From the NCBI RefSeq assembly GCF_900099825.1, contig NZ_LT629693.1, positions 930,001-994,000 on the forward strand: DNA of 64,000 nucleotides, in the 5' to 3' direction. The translations under genes and the position numbers were made by a program. The stretch comes from Bradyrhizobium ottawaense. GTDB taxonomy: Bacteria > Pseudomonadota > Alphaproteobacteria > Rhizobiales > Xanthobacteraceae. Position 1 is the first letter of the stretch. Each line of letters starts with the position of its first letter. Positions 47,856-56,868 of this stretch are shown one piece after another. The notes beneath the pieces are model-generated. The model was not told the origin of the DNA and did no database searches. It saw only the letters and a program-made list of their open reading frames with translations.

Positions 47856-48220
47856 AGATCGCGGGCATCGGTTTTCGCGAAACGGCCGGGATCGACTCGC
47901 TGCGCAGCGCACTGACGTCGGCCGGCGGTCCCGATGGCGTGATGGCGTTGGCCACCGCCGTCGAAAAAGCCGAGGCTGTGGCACTGGTCGCACTTGCCGC
48001 GGAATTGCACCTGCCAATCCGGGCCATCACGCCGGGCGCGCTGGCCGCGGTTGAAACCGAGACCAGGTCGGAGCGCGTGGCGGCGCGTTTCGGCACCGGC
48101 AGTCTTGCCGAAGCAGCAGCCCTGGCGGCGGCAGGACCCGCGGCACGGCTGCTGGGACCGCGCGCGGTGTCGGCCGACGGCATGGCGACGGCGGCGATCG
48201 CGGAAGGAGACGGCCCATGA
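47852..48220 (+). CDS. cobE: CobE / CbiG C-terminal-domain protein
   Basis: A 122-aa protein matching the C-terminal domain of CbiG ([20 protein letters not shown]). CobE is needed for efficient aerobic synthesis, but its exact step is not settled. The fold resembles a small-molecule-binding Rossmann-like domain. It overlaps both cobL and cobM by 4 bases, so it is translated with them. Confidence 0.88.
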   Translation: MKIAGIGFRETAGIDSLRSALTSAGGPDGVMALATAVEKAEAVALVALAAELHLPIRAITPGALAAVETETRSERVAARFGTGSLAEAAALAAAGPAARLLGPRAVSADGMATAAIAEGDGP

Positions 48221-48999
48221 CCGTGCATTTCATCGGCGCCGGTCCCGGCGCGCCTGATCTCATTACGCTGCGTGGCCGCGATCTGATTGCGTCGTCGCCG
48301 GTATGTCTGTTTGCGGGATCGCTGGTGCCGAAGGCGCTGCTGAGCCACTGCCCGACCGGCGCCAAGATCGTCGACACCGCGCCGATGTCGCTCGACATGA
48401 TCATCGCGGAAATCGCGTCGGCCCATGCCGCGGGGCATGATGTGGCGCGGCTGCATTCGGGCGACCTGTCGGTCTGGTCGGCGATGGGCGAACAGTTGCG
48501 CCGGTTGCGCGCGCTCAACATTCCCTATGACGTCACGCCCGGCGTGCCGTCCTTTGCCGCCGCGGCGGCGGCCCTCGGTGCGGAACTCACATTGCCCGGC
48601 GTGGCGCAATCGGTGGTGCTGACGCGCACCTCGGGCCGCGCCTCGGCGATGCCGGGGGGCGAAAACCTCAGCGCCTTTGCCGCCACCGGCGCGACTTTGG
48701 CGATCCATCTGTCGGTGCACGTACTGGACAAGGTGATTGCGGAGCTCACGCCGCATTACGGCGCCGACTGCCCCGTGGCCGTGGTCTGGCGCGCGAGCTG
48801 GCCCGATCAGCGTGTTGTCGTTGCGACGCTCGCAACCCTCGATGCCGCCGTTGCCGGGGTCATGGAGCGCACCGCGCTGATTTTGGTTGGCCGCGCGATC
48901 GGCGCCGAGGATTTCGACGAAAGCCGGCTTTATGCCGGCGACTACGATCGCCGCTTTCGCCCCGTCGGCATTGATCCCCGTTTTCCGGAGGACGCGTGA
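48217..48999 (+). CDS. cobM: Precorrin-4 C11-methyltransferase
   Basis: A 260-aa SAM-dependent methylase with [16 protein letters not shown], the [15 protein letters not shown] loop, and [22 protein letters not shown]. It methylates C11 of precorrin-4. The ATG overlaps cobE and the TGA overlaps the GTG of cobB. Confidence 0.94.
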   Translation: MTVHFIGAGPGAPDLITLRGRDLIASSPVCLFAGSLVPKALLSHCPTGAKIVDTAPMSLDMIIAEIASAHAAGHDVARLHSGDLSVWSAMGEQLRRLRALNIPYDVTPGVPSFAAAAAALGAELTLPGVAQSVVLTRTSGRASAMPGGENLSAFAATGATLAIHLSVHVLDKVIAELTPHYGADCPVAVVWRASWPDQRVVVATLATLDAAVAGVMERTALILVGRAIGAEDFDESRLYAGDYDRRFRPVGIDPRFPEDA

Positions 49000-50321
49000 T
49001 CCCGCCGGGCCTCGTCATTTCCGCGCCCGCCTCGGGTACGGGCAAAACCACCTTGATGCTGGGCCTGCTGGCGGCGTTTCGCGCGCAGGGACTTTCCGTG
49101 CAGCCGTTCAAGTGCGGACCCGACTACATCGATCCCGCGTTCCATGCCGCGGCGTCCGGGCGAGCTTCGCTGAACCTCGATAGCTGGGCGATGCAGCCGA
49201 CGCACCTTGGCGCCTTGATGCAGGCGGCAGATGGCGCCGATCTGGTGCTAGCCGAAGGTTCAATGGGACTGTTCGACGGCGTCGCGTCACGCGGCGAGAC
49301 CGGAACCGGCGCGAGCGCCGATATCGCAGCGCTGGCGGGCTGGCCCGTGGTGCTGGTGCTCGATGTATCCGGCCAGGCGCAATCGGCGGCGGCGACAGCC
49401 CTCGGCTTTGCCACGCTGCGCAAGGACGTCGCACTCGCGGGCGTCGTCCTCAATCGGGTCGCAAGCCCCCGGCACGAGGCGCTGGCGCGCGTCGGCATGG
49501 AAGCCGCCGGGATCCGCGTGCTCGGCGCGTTGCCGCGGCAGGAGTCAGTTGCGCTGCCGGAACGCCATCTCGGCCTCGTGCAGGCTGAGGAGCAGCCTCG
49601 CCTCGCGCAGATCCTGGCCGAGATGGCATCCTTCATCGCCGCGCACGTGGATTTGCCGGCGCTGCGCGCGATTGCCGCGCAGGCTCAAACAGCAGACGCG
49701 GCAAGCGTCAACATTTCTCCGCCGGGCAACCGCGTGGCGCTGGCGCGCGACGCGGCGTTCTCCTTCATCTATCCGCATTTGCTGGCGGGATGGCGCGCGG
49801 CGGGCGCGGAGATTCTGCCGTTTTCACCACTGGCGGACGAAGCGCCCGACACCTCGGCCGATGCCTGCTGGCTGCCGGGCGGATATCCGGAACTGCATGC
49901 CGGGCGATTGGCGGCTTCGGCCCGATTCCGTTCAGGGCTCCGAAACTTTGCCGAGACCCGGCCGGTGCATGGCGAGTGCGGTGGCTACATGGCGATGGGC
50001 GAGTGCCTGATCGACGCCTCGGGTACGCGGTATGAGATGGCGGGTTTCTTCAAGCTAATCACTTCGTTCGAGAAGCGGCGCATGCATCTCGGTTATCGCC
50101 TCGCGCGGTTGGTATCGCCGATTCCCGGCTACCGCGAAGGCGCCCGGTTGCGGGGGCACGAGTTCCATTATGCCAGCATCCTCGAACACAACGATGCGCC
50201 GCTCGCACAGGTGGTCGACGCATCAGGCGCCGCCGTGCCGGAAACCGGATCGAGCAAAACCTTCGACGGCGGCGGCCGCGCCACCGGTTCGTTCTTTCAC
50301 CTGATCGCGGAGGCGACATGA
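48996..50321 (+). CDS. cobB: Hydrogenobyrinic acid a,c-diamide synthase
   Basis: A 441-aa glutamine-dependent amidotransferase. The N-terminal P-loop ([20 protein letters not shown]) is followed by [13 protein letters not shown] and a GATase domain with the nucleophile Cys in [13 protein letters not shown]. It amidates side chains a and c before cobalt insertion. It starts with GTG overlapping the cobM stop, and its end overlaps cobA by 4 bases. Confidence 0.93.
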   Translation: MIPPGLVISAPASGTGKTTLMLGLLAAFRAQGLSVQPFKCGPDYIDPAFHAAASGRASLNLDSWAMQPTHLGALMQAADGADLVLAEGSMGLFDGVASRGETGTGASADIAALAGWPVVLVLDVSGQAQSAAATALGFATLRKDVALAGVVLNRVASPRHEALARVGMEAAGIRVLGALPRQESVALPERHLGLVQAEEQPRLAQILAEMASFIAAHVDLPALRAIAAQAQTADAASVNISPPGNRVALARDAAFSFIYPHLLAGWRAAGAEILPFSPLADEAPDTSADACWLPGGYPELHAGRLAASARFRSGLRNFAETRPVHGECGGYMAMGECLIDASGTRYEMAGFFKLITSFEKRRMHLGYRLARLVSPIPGYREGARLRGHEFHYASILEHNDAPLAQVVDASGAAVPETGSSKTFDGGGRATGSFFHLIAEAT

Positions 50322-51043
50322 CCGGCTTCGTCTCCTTTGTCTCCTCCGGCCCCGGCGATCCCGAACTGCTGACGCTGAAGGCGGTGGCGCGGCTGCAGGC
50401 CGCCGACGCCGTCCTGTTCGACGATCTGTCTGCAGGCCCGATCCTGGCGCATGTCCGCACCGGGGCCGATCTGGTCAGCGTCGGCAAGCGCGCCGGCCGG
50501 GTGTCGCCGCGGCAGCAGCATGTCAGCCGGCTGCTGGTCGATTATGCGACGACACACGAACGGGTGGTGCGGCTGAAATCCGGCGACGCCGGGATCTTCG
50601 GGCGGCTGGAAGAAGAAATCGAGGCGCTGTCGGCGGCCGGTATCGGCTACGAAATCATTCCCGGGATCACCTCGGCCTGCGCCGCGGCGGCCGCAGCCGG
50701 CATGCCGCTGACCCGACGGCTCAAGTCGCGGCGGGTGCAATTCGTCACCGGTCACGACGTCACCGGCGCACTTCCCGAACAATTGAATTTTGCGGCGCTG
50801 GCCGACCCCTCGGCGACAACAGCCGTCTTTATGGGCAAGCGCACTTTTCCGGAACTGGCACGGCGGCTGATCGCAGCGGGCTTGCCGGCAAATACGCCTG
50901 CCATGCTGGCCGAATCCGTCAGCCATCCCGACCAGCAGCTGAGGCGCACGACGGTTGCCGAGTTGGCCGATCTGATGGCGGCCGAAGACAGCAGCACCCC
51001 TGCCTTGATCCTGTACGGTGCGCTGGCAACGGGCCGCCCTTGA
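50318..51043 (+). CDS. cobA: Uroporphyrinogen-III C-methyltransferase
   Basis: A 241-aa SUMT that methylates C2 and C7 of uroporphyrinogen III to give precorrin-2, the entry step to cobalamin and sirohaem. Motifs are SSGPGDPELLTLKAVARLQ, VRLKSGDAGIFGRLEEE, IPGITSACAAAAAAGMPLT. The opening lacks the usual VYLVGAG but the core is intact. Its TGA lies inside the -35 (TTGACT) of the riboswitch-3 promoter. Confidence 0.92.
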   Translation: MTGFVSFVSSGPGDPELLTLKAVARLQAADAVLFDDLSAGPILAHVRTGADLVSVGKRAGRVSPRQQHVSRLLVDYATTHERVVRLKSGDAGIFGRLEEEIEALSAAGIGYEIIPGITSACAAAAAAGMPLTRRLKSRRVQFVTGHDVTGALPEQLNFAALADPSATTAVFMGKRTFPELARRLIAAGLPANTPAMLAESVSHPDQQLRRTTVAELADLMAAEDSSTPALILYGALATGRP

Positions 51044-51068
51044 CTTGGCCTGAGGCCGGTGACAACGC
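51040..51068 (+). promoter_or_regulatory. Promoter of riboswitch 3
   Basis: TTGACT (51040-51045) overlaps the cobA stop codon. After 17 bases comes CAACGC (51063-51068), a poor -10. The -35 begins 39 bases before GGTTCC of the riboswitch, identical to riboswitch 1. The segment between contains a short GGCC-TGA-GGCC repeat. Confidence 0.45.
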
Positions 51069-51075
51069 TAGCGAT

Positions 51076-51263
51076 GACGGTTCCCCGTGGCCTGAAAAGC
51101 CGAAGGGATGAAAAGGGAATGCGGTGAGGCGTAGCCATCAGGCGCCGAATCCGCGACTGCCCCCGCAACTGTGAGCGGCGAGCTGCCCCGGAAAATACCA
51201 CTGGTCCAAATCGGGCCGGGAAGGTCCGGAGCGGCGACAACCCGCAAGTCAGGAGACCTGCCG
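51076..51263 (+). promoter_or_regulatory. Cobalamin riboswitch 3 (cbiM-like/cobF)
   Basis: Has GGTTCC (51079), AAAGGGAATGCGGTGAGG, the CCGCGACTGCCCCCGCAACT core with GTGAGCGG, and the B12 box GTCAGGAGACCTGCC (51248-51262). Immediately downstream, GCCGTC occurs at 51260-51265 and again at 51305-51310. Both can pair with GACGGC at 51317-51322 next to the GGAGGA ribosome binding site. A TGGTGCA/TGCACCA hairpin lies at 51266-51282. Confidence 0.93.
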
Positions 51264-51334
51264 TCTGGTGCATGTTGCACCAAAACTGCCTCGCTACACC
51301 AACCGCCGTCGGGGAAGACGGCACGGAGGACTTC

Positions 51335-52012
51335 ATGCATATCGAACCCGGTCTCGTCGACAGCAGCAAGATCGTACTGAGCTACGCGACCGCCGCAGCA
51401 GCGGGCGCCGTTGCGCTCCGAACCGTCGTCCGTTCGATCGGCGAAAAGGGGCCGGTATCGCTGCTCCTGCGCAGCGCGATCGCCACCGTCTGCGTTTTCA
51501 TCTTCTTCGAGGTCATGCCGCATTTTCCGGTCGGCGTCTCCGAGGTGCACTTCATCCTGGGCTCGACATTGTTCCTGATCCTCGGCGCGGCGCCTTCGGC
51601 GATCGGGCTGGCAATGGGCCTGCTGATTCAGGGATTGTTCTTCTCGCCGATCGATCTGCCGCAATACGGCATGAACGTCACCACGCTGCTGGTTCCGCTG
51701 TTCGCGCTTCACGCGCTGGCAGGACGGGTGATCGCGCCCGGAACCGCCTATGTCGACCTGAAATACAGCCAGGCGCTGACGCTCTCGACCGCCTATCAGG
51801 GCGGAGTCGTGGCCTGGGTGGCGTTCTGGGCGATCTATGGCGCTGGTTTCAGCGCGGCGAACCTGTCCTCGGTCGCAAGCTTCGGCGCCGCCTACATGGC
51901 GGTCGTCCTGATCGAACCGCTGGCCGATCTTGCTATCCTGGCCGCGGCCAAGTCGTTGCATGCGCTGCGCGGCTCGCCGCTGGTGACGCAGCGGCTCTAT
52001 CACGCGGCCTGA
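51335..52012 (+). CDS. CbiM-like energy-coupling-factor permease, stand-alone
   Basis: A 225-aa membrane protein with about six helices, beginning MHIEPGLVDSSKI. The MHI N-terminus is the metal-binding hallmark of CbiM, so the ATG at 51335 (GGAGGA 4 bases upstream) must be the start. Cobalt ECF transporters normally need CbiN, CbiQ and CbiO, but none is encoded nearby. Control by riboswitch 3 supports a cobalt uptake role. Whether it works alone or with distant partners is unknown. Confidence 0.82.
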   Translation: MHIEPGLVDSSKIVLSYATAAAAGAVALRTVVRSIGEKGPVSLLLRSAIATVCVFIFFEVMPHFPVGVSEVHFILGSTLFLILGAAPSAIGLAMGLLIQGLFFSPIDLPQYGMNVTTLLVPLFALHALAGRVIAPGTAYVDLKYSQALTLSTAYQGGVVAWVAFWAIYGAGFSAANLSSVASFGAAYMAVVLIEPLADLAILAAAKSLHALRGSPLVTQRLYHAA

Positions 52013-52030
52013 TCCGCGGGCTCAAAGACC

Positions 52031-52058
52031 AACGCGGCCGCCATGTCGGCCGCGTTTT
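52031..52058 (+). terminator. Strong hairpin between cbiM-like gene and cobF
   Basis: AACGCGGCCG (52031-52040) and CGGCCGCGTT (52047-52056) form a perfect 10-bp stem with a 6-base loop, followed by TTCA. The U-tract is short, so termination may be partial, or the hairpin may protect the upstream mRNA. It leaves only 15 bases to the cobF start. Confidence 0.5.
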
Positions 52059-52072
52059 CATTTGGGAGCCAG

Positions 52073-52840
52073 ATGATCGAACTTCTCCTAGTGGGCATCG
52101 GCACCGGCAATCGCGAGCACCTGACGCTGCAAGCGATCCGGGCGCTTAATTCCGCCGATCTGATCCTGATCCCGCGCAAGGGCGCGGACAAGGCTGACCT
52201 CGCCGATCTCCGCCGTTCGATCTGCACCGAAGTGGTGACGAATCCCGCCGCAAGAATCGTCGAATTCGACCTGCCTCGCCGCGACCAGAGCAACCCGGAC
52301 TATCGCGGCGGTGTCGACGACTGGCACGACGCCATCGCCGATGTCTGGTCAAATACCATCCGGTCCGAACTTTCAGGCAGCGGAACCGTAGCCTTTCTAG
52401 TCTGGGGCGATCCGACGCTCTACGACAGCACGCTGCGTATTGCTTCGCGCCTGAACCCTGCACCGAGCGTCCGGGTGATCCCGGGCATCACCTCGATCCA
52501 GGCTTTGACGGCCTCGCATGCGATTCCACTTAATGAAATCGGTGCGCCCTTTCTCGTCACCACCGGGAGACGGCTGCGCGATGCCGGCTGGCCCGCTGGC
52601 GCCGATACGCTGGTGGTGATGCTCGATGGCGACTGCGCCTTCCAGCACGTCGATCCCGCCGATGTGACCATCTGGTGGGGCGCCTATGTCGGCATGCCCC
52701 AACAGATCACGCTTGCCGGCCCGCTGGCGGAAACTGGGCCGCGAATCCTGAAGGCCCGCGCCGAAGCGCGCGAGAACAACGGCTGGATCATGGATGTCTA
52801 TCTGCTGAGGCGCAAAAGCGCCGACGGGGAACAGCGATAA
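52073..52840 (+). CDS. cobF: Precorrin-6A synthase (deacetylating)
   Basis: A 255-aa SAM-dependent methylase that methylates C1 with loss of the ring-contraction acetate; specific to the aerobic pathway. Motifs are LLLVGIGTGNREHLTLQA, FLVWGDPTLYDSTLR, and IPGITSIQALTASHAIPLN. The ATG at 52073 (GGGAG 4 bases upstream) is preferred to one at 52043, which lies in the loop of the hairpin. It is separated from the main cob run and grouped with the CbiM-like gene. Confidence 0.92.
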   Translation: MIELLLVGIGTGNREHLTLQAIRALNSADLILIPRKGADKADLADLRRSICTEVVTNPAARIVEFDLPRRDQSNPDYRGGVDDWHDAIADVWSNTIRSELSGSGTVAFLVWGDPTLYDSTLRIASRLNPAPSVRVIPGITSIQALTASHAIPLNEIGAPFLVTTGRRLRDAGWPAGADTLVVMLDGDCAFQHVDPADVTIWWGAYVGMPQQITLAGPLAETGPRILKARAEARENNGWIMDVYLLRRKSADGEQR

Positions 52841-53356
52841 AGTTGCGAACGGCGCAACCGCTTGCCGACTTCCCGATATCGAACCGCCTTGACGAATTCC
52901 GCATTGATGCGCGCGCGACGACGGGTCGATACCCGACCGTCAATGACCACGAGTTGCCGCAGAGCTTGTGTTGCTGTTCAAGCGAGCGTTGTCGCAGGAA
53001 AGCCGAGCAGGGATTGCCGGATTCAGCCTTCGGGCTGCGAGCGGATGAGGCAGCTCAGGCGCCGGCGGCCGGCAGGCTGGCGGCGGCGATAGCGACGATC
53101 TGAGACAGCCGACGCCCGATCCGGGACGGCGCGCCGCGCAGCAATGAACGAAGCTGTTGCATCTCACATCTTCCATCTGCGCCGGCGGAACAATCGTTCC
53201 CGCCACTAGGCGCACCACGGAAAATGGTCTCGCGCGGCTAACTAGTCGAGATCCCAGCGAAAATAGCAACGAGCGCATCGTCCGGACGCCCGCCGGCAGT
53301 GGATTTATTGCCCCGATTGAGCCGGCGGCGGAGCAAATCTTCTCCCGAGTTCCGCA
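52841..53356. other. 516-base region without a convincing gene
   Basis: Begins with a small hairpin (GTTGCG/CGCAAC, 52842-52858) just after cobF, without a U-tract. The remainder shows no long ORF with coding character and no known element. A 35-codon minus-strand ORF (53055-53162) is possible but unsupported. It separates the cobalamin locus from the TetR-controlled cluster. Confidence 0.5.
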
Positions 53357-54193
53357 CTATAATCCGGTGATGCCGCTATCGACCGCGAGCGTCTGCGCGT
53401 TGACGTAAACGCTGTCGTCGGACATGAAAAACAGCACGGCGTAGGCGATCTCCCAACCCGTCGCCATGCGCCCGAACGGCGCTCCGGAAGCGCTGCGCGA
53501 CGGCCGGCCGGCGCTGGTATGACGACCGAGCGGCGTATCGACCAGGCCCGGACAAACGATATTGGCGCGGATGCCGCGCCGGGCGCCTTCCTTGGCGACG
53601 TTGCGCATCAAGCCACCCAGCGCCGCCTTCGACGTGTCATAGGCAACCAGCCGCGAGCCGGAGCGAAGGCCGGCGATCGACGAGATGAACACGATCGACG
53701 CGCCGGGGTCGAGGTGCCGCAGCGCCTTGCGGCAGCAGAGCATCGGCCCGGTGAGATTGACCGCAAAGGTGTCGTTCCATTCCCCGAGGTCGACGCCGTC
53801 AAGGCCGAGCGCGCCTATCCCGATGCCGACATTGAGCACCATGCCGTCGAGGCCGCCGAGGCCATTCATCGCCTCCTCGATCATCCGGTTCACATCGCCT
53901 TCGCGGGCGATGTTGGCCTCGATGGAAAAGGCGCGACCGCCCTCACTTGTGATGCGCCCGACGGTGTCGTCGGCGCTGGCGCGGTTCATGTCGGCCACCG
54001 CGACATGGGCCCCTTCCCTGGCAAACACCAGCGACATCGCCCGGCCGTTGCCAACCGGATCGGTTTCGGCATCGAAGGTGCGCTGCCCGCCGCCGACGAC
54101 CAGAATGCGACGGCCCTGAAGCCGCCCGCGACCCGGCGCTTCACCCCTGGATTCCGCGCTCGGTTCGCGAACGTAACGGATCTTGTCTGACAT
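53357..54193 (-). CDS. SDR-family oxidoreductase with interrupted cofactor motif
   Basis: A 278-aa SDR whose glycine loop reads VVGGGQRTFDAETDPVGNGR, with an insertion between the first glycines and the GNG. NNAG is replaced by NVGIG, but Ser and YDTSKAA (Tyr/Lys) are kept. An N-terminal extension of about 28 residues precedes the fold. The ATG at 54193 is chosen. It is third in the minus-strand unit after tetR and the CMD-family gene. The altered loop may change cofactor preference. Confidence 0.82.
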   Translation of the reverse strand: MSDKIRYVREPSAESRGEAPGRGRLQGRRILVVGGGQRTFDAETDPVGNGRAMSLVFAREGAHVAVADMNRASADDTVGRITSEGGRAFSIEANIAREGDVNRMIEEAMNGLGGLDGMVLNVGIGIGALGLDGVDLGEWNDTFAVNLTGPMLCCRKALRHLDPGASIVFISSIAGLRSGSRLVAYDTSKAALGGLMRNVAKEGARRGIRANIVCPGLVDTPLGRHTSAGRPSRSASGAPFGRMATGWEIAYAVLFFMSDDSVYVNAQTLAVDSGITGL

Positions 54194-54250
54194 TTTCTCG
54201 TCTCGCATCGGTTTGAGCTGCAAGATGCCGCAAGCGGCAGATCGGGCGAT

Positions 54251-54811
54251 CTAGGTCGGCCGGCCCTTGCCGACGTTGAACACGGCCATGCCCGCCGACG
54301 GATCGAGATCGGTCTCGGTGGCTTCCGTCAGTCGCGCCATCATCATATAGAAGCCGATCGCGACAATCGATTCGACGATCTCCTGGTCGCTGAAATGATC
54401 GCGCACCGGCGCGAATATCCCGGCGGGAACGCGAACGTTCTCGATCACTTCGCGCCCGAACCGCAACAGCGCGCGCTCGGCCGCGTTGAAAGCGCCGTCC
54501 TCGTAATTATTCTGCGCCAGCGCATCGATCTGGGCCTGCGTGACGCCGACGCCGAGCGCGATCGGTACATGCTGGCGCCATTCATAGGCGCCGCCTTCCA
54601 GGTGGGCTGCCTGCAGGATCAGCAATTCGCGGTTGACGGCGGAAAGCTTCTGGCGATGCAGGATCGAATTGCCGAGCCGCATCGCCGGGATCATGTTGGC
54701 TTCGGCATGCGCCATCATCCGAAAGATGTTCAGTTTGACCGGCATCCTGTCGAACGACGTGCGGATATCGCCGGCGGTCTGCTCCGGATCAATCAGGGGT
54801 AACCTTGCCAC
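54251..54811 (-). CDS. Carboxymuconolactone decarboxylase-family protein (AhpD-like branch)
   Basis: A 186-aa all-helical protein with NRELLILQAAHLEGGAYEWR and a later GFYMMMARLTEA block. The CxxC pair of AhpD is absent; the conserved Glu/Trp/His pattern (EWRQH) remains, as in cysteine-free relatives. The start is GTG (54811) with GGGAG about 6 bases upstream, overlapping the tetR end by 23 bases. It is translated together with tetR. Substrate unknown. Confidence 0.82.
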   Translation of the reverse strand: MARLPLIDPEQTAGDIRTSFDRMPVKLNIFRMMAHAEANMIPAMRLGNSILHRQKLSAVNRELLILQAAHLEGGAYEWRQHVPIALGVGVTQAQIDALAQNNYEDGAFNAAERALLRFGREVIENVRVPAGIFAPVRDHFSDQEIVESIVAIGFYMMMARLTEATETDLDPSAGMAVFNVGKGRPT

Positions 54812-55517
54812 GCGTCTCTCCCTTGGTTTTTCTTTGTTTTGCCTTCGCCCTGCCCGGCTTTGCCGCGGCGGCCCCGTCGATATCCTTGACTGCCAGCAAG
54901 GACAGGAAAAATGCCAGAAAATGATCGACCGCTTCCATCACCTTGCTGTGGGGCGACGGCTGCGCGCCCATCACAAAGTGTTCGAGGCGAATGAAGATGA
55001 GACCGGCCGCAAACAGCCGCGCCATCTCGCGCGGATCCGTGGTCGAGATCAGGCCGGCAAGCGCGAAGCCGCGGAAATAGTCCGTCATCAGGCTCTGTTC
55101 GCGCGAATAGAACTGGTCGGCGAATTTCGCGCGAATGCCCGGCACCCGGTTGCGTTCCGCGGTGATGACCTTCTGGAACTGGTGCTCGCGCGGGTCCGAC
55201 CATTGCGCGACGAGATCGAGCGCAAACTGCCGGCAGAATGCTGAAGGCTGCTGCCGAAGCTGCCGATAGCGCGGCGCCTCGAGCCGGCTCGCCGAGCTGG
55301 CCGGGCCGAATTCGCTGACGATCGCTTCGAGGATCGCGGCCTTGCCGGGAAAATGGTTGTAGAGGCTGCTCTCGCGGACACCGACCCGGCGCGCCAGTTC
55401 GCGCATCGAGGCGCCGCCGTAACCGCTCTGGGCAAACAGGTTCAGCGCCTCGGCGAGGATACGCTCGCGGGTCGAGGGTGCAGCCGTTTCGGCCGCGCTG
55501 GAAGCGGGTGCGATCAT
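54789..55517 (-). CDS. TetR-family transcriptional regulator
   Basis: A 242-aa regulator. The N-terminal HTH (about residues 17-63) includes AEALNLFAQSGYGGASMREL and ARRVGVRESSLYNHFPGK. A helical ligand domain is followed by a basic tail (KAKQRKTKGETRGK). It starts 5 bases from a 32-bp palindrome and 39 bases from a second one, so autoregulation is nearly certain by position. It is divergent from the binding-protein gene at 55636. Confidence 0.9.
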   Translation of the reverse strand: MIAPASSAAETAAPSTRERILAEALNLFAQSGYGGASMRELARRVGVRESSLYNHFPGKAAILEAIVSEFGPASSASRLEAPRYRQLRQQPSAFCRQFALDLVAQWSDPREHQFQKVITAERNRVPGIRAKFADQFYSREQSLMTDYFRGFALAGLISTTDPREMARLFAAGLIFIRLEHFVMGAQPSPHSKVMEAVDHFLAFFLSLLAVKDIDGAAAAKPGRAKAKQRKTKGETRGKVTPD

Positions 55518-55521
55518 GCAC

Positions 55522-55553
55522 GTTGACTAACGAACGCTCGTTCGATAGTCAAC
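55522..55553. promoter_or_regulatory. TetR operator 1, 32-bp near-perfect palindrome
   Basis: Arms GTTGACTA and TAGTCAAC frame ACGAACG/CGTTCG; 14 of 16 base pairs match. It is immediately upstream of the tetR start. The inner half-site CGAACG is shared with operator 2. Confidence 0.65.
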
Positions 55554-55555
55554 AG

Positions 55556-55571
55556 ACGAACGATCGTTCGT
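55556..55571. promoter_or_regulatory. TetR operator 2, perfect 16-bp palindrome
   Basis: ACGAACGATCGTTCGT is fully symmetric and repeats the inner core of operator 1 three bases away. Two adjacent sites between divergent genes suggest cooperative repression of both. Confidence 0.65.
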
Positions 55572-55635
55572 TAGCAGCCGCTGGCCAGCCGCGCGGAGCC
55601 GCCCGAAGAAGCGGAACAACAGGGAGAAGATACCG

Positions 55636-56850
55636 ATGCGCCAATTTCCCGGAGTCCAGCTACCCGCCCTTGGCGTCGCGCTGTCGATGCTCGCCGCCGT
55701 CCCCGCGCTGGCGCAGACCCCGGCGAAATACGATCCCGGCGCCGACGACAAGACCATCAAGATCGGAACCACGGCGCCGCTGAGCGGTCCCGTCTCAGCC
55801 TTCGCGCAGATCGCCAAATCCGCCGAAGCCTATTTCAAGAAGGTCAATGCGGAAGGCGGCGTTAACGGGCGGCAGATCCAGATGATCATCGCCGACGATG
55901 CCTACAGCCCGCCCAAGACCGTCGAACAGACGCGGCGTCTGGTCGAAAGCGACGAGGTGCTGCTGATCTTCGGCGGGGTCGGAACGCCGACCAACAGCGC
56001 CGTGCACAAATACCTGAACGACAGGAAGGTGCCACAGCTTTTTCTCGGCTCCGGCGGCGCCAAGTGGGACGATCCGAAGAATTTTCCGTGGACGGTGGGC
56101 TGGCAGCCGACCTATCGCGACGAAGCGCTGGCCTATGCCAAGTACATCAAGGCGAGCCATCCGAGCGCGAAGGTCGCGGTGCTCTATCAGAACGACGATC
56201 TCGGCAAGGACTATCTGAAGGCGCTGGAAGAGGGCCTGGGCAACGGCGACCAGATCGTTGCCAGGGCGCCCTATGAGACGACCTCGCCGACGGTCGATAC
56301 CCAGATCCTGACGCTCAAGAGCAGTGGCGCCGATGTCGTGCTGGTGGCGGCGACGCCGAAATTTGCAGCGCAGGCGATCCGCAAGATCGGCGAAATCGGC
56401 TGGAAGCCGGTCACGATCATCTCGAACGTCTCGGCCTCGATCAGCGGCGTGCTGGAGCCCGCCGGGCGTGACAGTTCGACCGGCGTCATCTCCAGCCAGT
56501 ATCTGAAGGACAGCACCGATCCCGGCCTGAAGGACGATGCCGGCTACAAGGAATGGTTGGCCTTCATGGACAAGTATCTGCCGGACGCCAACAAGAGCGA
56601 TTGGCTCAATGTCTACGGCTACACCATTGCGCAGACCCTGGTTGCGACCCTCAAGGCTGCCGGGAACGACCTGACGCGCGCCAATGTCATGAAACAGGCG
56701 ACCAGCCTGAAGGACCTTCGGCTGCCGATGCTCATCAACGGGACCGCGGTGAACAACTCGCCGGAACGCTATACGCCGATGACCGTGCTGCAACTGATCC
56801 GTTTCGACGGAACCCGATGGGTCGGCTTCGGCGAACTGCTGAAAAATTGA
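55636..56850 (+). CDS. Liv-type ABC substrate-binding protein (orphan)
   Basis: A 404-aa periplasmic binding protein with a Sec signal (GVALSMLAAVPALAQ) and the type-I fold opening DDKTIKIGTTAPLSGPVSAF. No permease or ATPase gene is adjacent, so it must share another Liv transporter, possibly the one at 16.9-20.3 kb. It faces the TetR operators, which makes it a likely regulated target. Ligand unknown; small organic acids or aromatics are common in this branch. Confidence 0.9.
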   Translation: MRQFPGVQLPALGVALSMLAAVPALAQTPAKYDPGADDKTIKIGTTAPLSGPVSAFAQIAKSAEAYFKKVNAEGGVNGRQIQMIIADDAYSPPKTVEQTRRLVESDEVLLIFGGVGTPTNSAVHKYLNDRKVPQLFLGSGGAKWDDPKNFPWTVGWQPTYRDEALAYAKYIKASHPSAKVAVLYQNDDLGKDYLKALEEGLGNGDQIVARAPYETTSPTVDTQILTLKSSGADVVLVAATPKFAAQAIRKIGEIGWKPVTIISNVSASISGVLEPAGRDSSTGVISSQYLKDSTDPGLKDDAGYKEWLAFMDKYLPDANKSDWLNVYGYTIAQTLVATLKAAGNDLTRANVMKQATSLKDLRLPMLINGTAVNNSPERYTPMTVLQLIRFDGTRWVGFGELLKN

Positions 56851-56868
56851 TCACCGGAAGATAGTCCA

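Noticed and set aside
53055..53162. 35-codon minus-strand ORF (MQQLRSLLRGAPSR) in the gap after cobF
   Set aside because: GGAAG lies 7 bases upstream, but there is no family, no coupling and no way to test conservation here.
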